The notes under the pieces are model-generated. The model saw only the letters and a list, made by a program, of their open reading frames with translations, ran no database searches and was not told the DNA's origin. A stretch of DNA of 6,106 bases from Bacteroidales bacterium. GTDB taxonomy: Bacteria > Bacteroidota > Bacteroidia > Bacteroidales > PUMT01. Shown piece by piece: positions 3,701 through 6,106 of the stretch (positions are counted from its first letter, which is position 1; every line of letters starts with the position of its first letter). The stretch lies in NCBI GenBank assembly GCA_007132365.1, contig SLOS01000026.1, positions 1-6,106 on the forward strand. Direction: 5' to 3'. The position numbers and the translations under genes were made by a program.

Positions 3701-6106
3701 CGGTTTATTTGGCTATGCTGATGGTGCAACAATCTCCAACCTTGGCCTTACAAATGTAGATGTAACCGGGCGTGACAGGGTTGGTGGACTGGTTGGGACA
3801 AATATTGGCAATTCCACTATAGAAAACTGTTATGTAACCGGGGAAGTAACGGGAACAACGCGTGTCGGTGGTCTGGTGGGAAGGAACGAGAATTCCACCA
3901 TTGAAAGGTCTTACAGCGAGACGGAGGTGACAGGAACGGGTACCGGGTCCGGTAACAATGAAAGGATAGGCGGGCTGGTCGGGCACAGTATTTCCAGCAG
4001 CAGCATCAGTCTGAGCTACAGCGCAGGAAATGTTTCAGGGGAAGACTGGGTAGGGGGACTTATAGGACATCATCAGACCAGTTCTACTGTTGAAGATTGC
4101 TATTTCATAGGTACTGTTACAGGAAATGATCATGTGGGGGGTCTTGCAGGGCGGTTGTTTAACGGTGGAAATGTCAGTAATTCATACAGCACGGGTGAAG
4201 TGTCGGGTATAAGTGATGTTGGAGGATTTATCGGATCTTCTGGTGGCACAACGAATACCGTTTCTAACAGTTTCTGGGATACCGAAACATCGGGCCAGGG
4301 GTCCAGTGCCGGAGGCACGGGTAAAACCACCGCCGAAATGAAGGATGAGGATACTTTCACAAATGCCGGCTGGGATTTTACAACTATATGGGCTATTGAC
4401 GGGACTACTAACCAGGGGTATCCCTATTTCTCCTGGATAGTTGTGACCTGGGAGGGAACGGTAGACGATGATTGGCACAATGCGGACAACTGGAGCACGG
4501 GGGTGATACCCTTATTAGGGGATTATATTGTAATTGCCGGGAGTGAAAATGATCCTGTTATTTCAAATTTTAATGTTACTGTCAATTACCTGGTTATACA
4601 GGAAAATGCTGAATTAATAATTAGCAACAACAGGTTGCTTACAATAAGGGCTGGCGGGATACTTAACATTGATGAAAACGGCATGGTTACCGTCCAGCCC
4701 GGCGGCAGCCTGACTGCCGTGGGAGAGATCAATAATGAGGCGAGCTTTGGAGGACTGGTAATTGAATCGGATGCCTCGGGTAGCGGATCAATAATTGTTA
4801 GCGATTCAGGCATTGATGCCACTATTGAAAGGTATATGTCTGGTGAGCAATGGCACGTTATTTCAGCACCTGTTTCGGGGCTGGCAATCGGCGATTTCAT
4901 TACGGATAATGACATAGCCCAGAATACTTCCGGTGATTACGCAATGAATCAATATGTTGAGGACAAAGGAAGCGGATCCGGTGGTTGGGGAGATTATGAT
5001 TACGATGAGGCTACAGAAGACCTTATGGTTTCAGGACAGGGATACCTCACGGCATTAAGAGAATTCAACCCACTTGTTTTTAAGGGGCAATTGGTCCAGT
5101 CAGCTAATATTTCAATAAGTCATGATGCTCACGGATGGAATGCCATTGGTAATCCCTTCGCTTCGGCAATCGGGGTTACTTCAACTGCTGTTTCAGCCCA
5201 GAATTTCCTCGGTGTGAATGCCGGCCAGCTTGATGAGAATTTCGCGGCTCTTTACATTTATGACCCGGCAACCAAGGATTACAAAATAATCAATAATGCT
5301 GGGGATGATCTGGACCAGAATTACCTTCAGCCGGGACAGGGGTTTTTAGTCAGATCGGCTCCAGATGGAGGAACGATAAACTTTACAGGTGGCATGCAGC
5401 ATCATCACCACACTTCAGCATTTTTTAAGAAATCTGCTGAAACGCGATGGAGAATAATAAAACTGAAAGTGACTAATGATTACAGAGAGACCGAAACGGT
5501 TATAAGGTTTCACCGTGACATGACCCGCGGACTTGACCCCACTTATGATGCCGGACAATATGGTGCTGATCCGGGTTTCAGGTTGTATACAAGACTGGTT
5601 GAAGATGACAACGGGATAAATTTTGCCATCCAGGCTCTTCCCGATCATGGGCTTGAGGATATGGTCATTCCCGTTGGATTTGATTTTGCAGAGGGCGGAG
5701 AAGTTACTTTTTCCGCTGAAGAGCTGATACTTCCTCCGGGTTCAGATGCAATACTTGAAGATCGGGCTTTGAATATATTTACCGATCTTCTGCATGACAA
5801 TTACACGGTCACACTTGAGGAGAGCAGTTCTGGTACCGGGCGCTTCTTTATCCATACCGATATCCAGATAACCTCGGTAGAGGAGATAATTGATGCCGCC
5901 GGCAAAAGTCTTAATATTTACTCATACGGAAAAGAGATATTCATTCAGGGTGAAGTCATGGAAAATTCATTTGCCACGCTTTATGATTTAATGGGAAGGA
6001 AAATAAGAACCATAGTTTTGGAGCCGGCGGAGATGAACTCTTTCAGGGTAGATGATCTTGACAGGGGTATCTATCTATTGCGTGTTTCAGGCAGGTCTGT
6101 TGATCA
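681..6106 (+). CDS. Giant secreted GLUG-repeat surface protein with T9SS C-terminal sorting domain (3' end beyond window)
   Basis: An uninterrupted frame of 1808 codons, open at the right edge. In order: signal peptide 1-37; three homologous GLUG modules (about 47-390, 486-826, 923-1253) with 17 GGLxG-type motifs; Ig-like linkers (393-477, 829-914), each with one cysteine pair; a W-rich stalk start (W1257, W1265, W1271); the Bacteroidota pre-CTD region with GWNAIGNPF at 1485-1493; and a type A sorting domain with YDLMGRKI (1768-1775) and GIYLLRVSG (1796-1804). T9SS domains of this kind direct proteins across the outer membrane, usually for surface anchoring or release. ATG681 is chosen because an in-frame TAA lies at 606-608 with no start codon between, and a signal peptide follows at once. 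No Shine-Dalgarno sequence precedes it, normal for Bacteroidota. No catalytic motif is seen; an adhesive or structural role is inferred. About ten residues and the stop are probably missing. Confidence 0.95.
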   Translation, partial: MKQLYTRIHIFSKRYTLATRLLLSMSLALLISTNLHAQPTATAPAEGDGSAGDPYQIATLENLYWIAADESRWGHHFTQTSDIDASATGEGGDWGSEGWVPIGDNTTLFHGSYNGVGHTISGLTVNRPETDNVGLFGHVGPVDGGREDIVIIRNLGLTDVDITGARGVGGLAGRVTGGENTLIDSCYVAGGSVTGDAAVGGLVGSNNSYFTAEFETRRPEIRSCYAAVDVVFSGVDDDSQKFGGLAGCNQRGIIENSYSRSTVTVEAPGEIEAERVGGLVGCSDISGKIDKCYSTGEITIDGDVTKVGGLLGELGTGSVTESFWDTETSGQSSSAAGAGKTTAEMKSFATYIDNDWDFQCEAENGQDDIWGKNLVDNDGYPFLSWQGFDHSLAGEVSEDQNIACASEPDDITISDYLGTIQWQESTDNENFDNIDGATDGTLPGSTIGTLTEASYFRAEISSGDCTHYSDVVTVTMDAPVAQLPSGSGTSGSPYEIASLENLVWISENSGEWDKYYIQTADIDASGVICLFSGAGWSPIGNSSTRFTGSYDGGGYTISNLYIARPDTDNIGLFGFTNGASISNLGVTDIDIRGKDRVGGLAGTVLGGSVIADCYTTGEVNGFSRVGGLAGRNEGSTVERSYSEADVTGVGTGSGNRERIGGLVGHTINNSNVFESYSTGSVSGKDWVGGLVGHHQTGSDIENSYSRGSVTGTSNIGGLVGRMFDGGNIINSYSTGAVSGTSNVGGLIGSLSGNDNVFDSYWDKGTSGRETSVSGTGKTTGEMKLFATFTGAWDFLCEDENGTDNIWGKNPDENDGYPFLIWQGFDHFIGGVASEDQTICDGTEPDEITLSDYLGDIQWQVSLDNVAFDDIDGATGETLPGNTIGYLGGTRYFRAKVAGTGSGCLDYSNHVTISMFESQEPSEGDGSSGTPYEIASLENLVWIAENDDQWDKHYIQTVNILDANNICQDEQAGWIPIGTSTTPFSGSYDGKGHLINDLFINRPTTDNVGLFGYADGATISNLGLTNVDVTGRDRVGGLVGTNIGNSTIENCYVTGEVTGTTRVGGLVGRNENSTIERSYSETEVTGTGTGSGNNERIGGLVGHSISSSSISLSYSAGNVSGEDWVGGLIGHHQTSSTVEDCYFIGTVTGNDHVGGLAGRLFNGGNVSNSYSTGEVSGISDVGGFIGSSGGTTNTVSNSFWDTETSGQGSSAGGTGKTTAEMKDEDTFTNAGWDFTTIWAIDGTTNQGYPYFSWIVVTWEGTVDDDWHNADNWSTGVIPLLGDYIVIAGSENDPVISNFNVTVNYLVIQENAELIISNNRLLTIRAGGILNIDENGMVTVQPGGSLTAVGEINNEASFGGLVIESDASGSGSIIVSDSGIDATIERYMSGEQWHVISAPVSGLAIGDFITDNDIAQNTSGDYAMNQYVEDKGSGSGGWGDYDYDEATEDLMVSGQGYLTALREFNPLVFKGQLVQSANISISHDAHGWNAIGNPFASAIGVTSTAVSAQNFLGVNAGQLDENFAALYIYDPATKDYKIINNAGDDLDQNYLQPGQGFLVRSAPDGGTINFTGGMQHHHHTSAFFKKSAETRWRIIKLKVTNDYRETETVIRFHRDMTRGLDPTYDAGQYGADPGFRLYTRLVEDDNGINFAIQALPDHGLEDMVIPVGFDFAEGGEVTFSAEELILPPGSDAILEDRALNIFTDLLHDNYTVTLEESSSGTGRFFIHTDIQITSVEEIIDAAGKSLNIYSYGKEIFIQGEVMENSFATLYDLMGRKIRTIVLEPAEMNSFRVDDLDRGIYLLRVSGRSVD
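819..1850 (+). other. GLUG module 1 (residues 47-390)
   Basis: The module opens with GDPYQIATLENLYWIA (52-67), followed by a GWVPIG...F.GSYNG.GHTISGL stretch and NVGLFG at 132-137. Five GGLxG-type GLUG motifs follow, at residues 168, 199, 242, 276 and 307, spaced 31, 43, 34 and 31. It closes with FWDTETSGQ, GKTTAEMK and a DNDGYPFLSWQGFDH end. Compared with modules 2 and 3, its repeat spacing is irregular and it has one GLUG motif fewer, so it is the most diverged copy. GLUG motifs are typical of bacterial surface proteins; their repeated beta strands suggest an elongated fold, which is inference. Confidence 0.85.
1857..2111 (+). other. Ig-like linker 1 (residues 393-477)
   Basis: This stretch runs from AGEVSEDQNIAC to VVTVTM with the pattern seen in Bacteroidota Ig-like or PKD-like linkers: an opening G.VSEDQ.I.C, a central IQWQ.S.DN..FD.IDGAT, then YFRAEI, a cysteine, and a final VTVT strand. 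C404 and C465 match C839 and C903 of linker 2, and could form a disulfide in the exported protein. It joins GLUG modules 1 and 2. The exact domain family is not assigned. Confidence 0.7.
2136..3158 (+). other. GLUG module 2 (residues 486-826)
   Basis: The opening SPYEIASLENLVWIS is followed by GWSPIG, FTGSYDGGGYTISNL and NIGLFG (from 570). Six GLUG motifs start at residues 597, 625, 659, 687, 715 and 743, spaced 28, 34, 28, 28 and 28. The longer interval holds a GTGSGN insert shared with module 3. It closes with YWDKGTSG, GTGKTTGEMK and DENDGYPFLIWQGFDH. The strict 28-residue period suggests one structural rung per repeat, for instance in a beta-helix or beta-solenoid; that is inference. Confidence 0.87.
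3165..3422 (+). other. Ig-like linker 2 (residues 829-914)
   Basis: A clear copy of linker 1: GGVASEDQTIC, IQWQVSLDN..FDDIDGAT, LPGNTIG, YFRAKV, then cysteine and a final HVTISM strand. C839 and C903 are 64 residues apart, against 61 in linker 1. It joins modules 2 and 3. Module 3 has no such linker after it; the stalk begins there instead. Confidence 0.7.
3447..4439 (+). other. GLUG module 3 (residues 923-1253)
   Basis: The opening TPYEIASLENLVWIA is followed by GWIPIG, FSGSYDGKGHLINDL and NVGLFG. GLUG motifs start at 1034, 1062, 1096, 1124, 1152 and 1180, each exactly 437 residues after its counterpart in module 2; the last has changed to VGGFIG. The closing part FWDTETSGQGSSAGGTGKTT is closer to module 1 than to module 2. 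The end differs from both: TTIWAIDGTTNQGYPYFSW lacks the cysteine-containing C-E-x-E-N-G segment, and no Ig-like linker follows. Confidence 0.87.
4449..4820 (+). other. W-rich start and repetitive beta-strand stalk (residues 1257-1380)
   Basis: The region begins WEGTVDDDWHNADNWSTGVIP (W1257, W1265, W1271), a pattern common near the C-terminal part of Bacteroidota T9SS proteins. It continues with short repeated strands of alternating hydrophobic residues separated by glycine or asparagine turns (LVIQENAELIISNNRLLTI, then GGILNIDENGMVTV, then GGSLTAVGEINN). This looks like a small beta-solenoid between the GLUG array and the pre-CTD region. The fold is inferred from pattern only. Confidence 0.6.
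4821..5876 (+). other. Conserved Bacteroidota pre-CTD region (residues 1381-1732)
   Basis: Recognisable landmarks are IERYMSGEQWHVISAPVSG (from 1381), SGQGYLTAL, a GWNAIGNPF motif (1485-1493), ALYIYDPATKDY, QPGQGFLVRS (1550-1559), a four-histidine run (1574-1577), and a later set of beta strands ending GRFFIHTDI. This arrangement often precedes T9SS sorting domains in large Bacteroidota surface proteins; its role is unknown to me. No catalytic residues stand out. Confidence 0.65.
5877..6106 (+). other. T9SS type A C-terminal sorting domain, last residues missing (residues 1733-1808)
   Basis: The pattern LNIYSYGKEIFIQGEV, then ATLYDLMGRKI and finally GIYLLRVSG is the classic type A sorting signal: short strands, the YD..GR.I motif and the G.Y..R....G motif. 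The usual last strand (often rich in K and V or I) should follow about ten residues beyond the window edge. The domain marks the protein for outer-membrane translocation by the type IX system, which exists only in Bacteroidota and relatives. Confidence 0.9.

Noticed and set aside
1182..4235. Repeated GGLxG-coding DNA as a CRISPR array or non-coding tandem repeat
   Set aside because: Units are coding, in frame, variable at DNA level and multiples of codons in spacing, so they are protein repeats.
5400..5411. Four-histidine run as a metal-binding catalytic site
   Set aside because: No HExxH or other metal-ligand pattern surrounds it; a run of four histidines near a predicted loop proves nothing.
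1309..5648. Many minus-strand open frames of 60-109 codons opposite the large gene
   Set aside because: They are shadows of a long, repeat-rich coding frame; their translations are proline/serine-rich with no recognisable domain.
681..6106. Peptidase function, because GLUG motifs also occur in some IgA-specific metallopeptidases
   Set aside because: I saw no HExxH zinc motif or other protease signature in the 1808 residues.

Overview
The window looks like part of a Bacteroidota genome (Bacteroidales/Marinilabiliales-like; the genus cannot be fixed from this sequence). Three things point there. The large gene ends in a type IX secretion (T9SS) C-terminal sorting domain. It carries Bacteroidota-style GLUG and Ig-like linker modules. 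Its start codon has an A-rich leader without a Shine-Dalgarno sequence.

Layout: (1) 1-156, minus strand: the first 52 codons of purD (phosphoribosylamine-glycine ligase), running off the left edge. (2) 157-680: a 524-base intergenic region between two divergent genes. I see no convincing gene in it, only a few short inverted and direct repeats and one weak promoter candidate for the rightward gene. (3) 681-6106, plus strand: one uninterrupted reading frame of at least 1808 codons, running off the right edge probably about ten codons before its stop. I translated it codon by codon and found no stop or frameshift.

The large protein reads, in order: signal peptide (1-37); three long homologous GLUG modules (about 47-390, 486-826, 923-1253); two Ig-like linkers with a conserved cysteine pair after modules 1 and 2 (393-477, 829-914); a W-rich start and repetitive beta-strand stalk (1257-1380); a conserved Bacteroidota pre-CTD region (1381-1732); and a T9SS type A sorting domain (about 1733 to the end). 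Modules 2 and 3 keep all six GLUG motifs at exactly +437 residues, which implies an in-frame duplication. No catalytic domain is visible, so a secreted, surface-attached structural or adhesive protein is the best inference.

purD is a purine-biosynthesis housekeeping gene. Nothing suggests a functional link between it and the surface protein beyond sharing an intergenic region. I did not find a convincing novel multi-gene system; the main interest is the repeat architecture and recent history of the giant surface protein.
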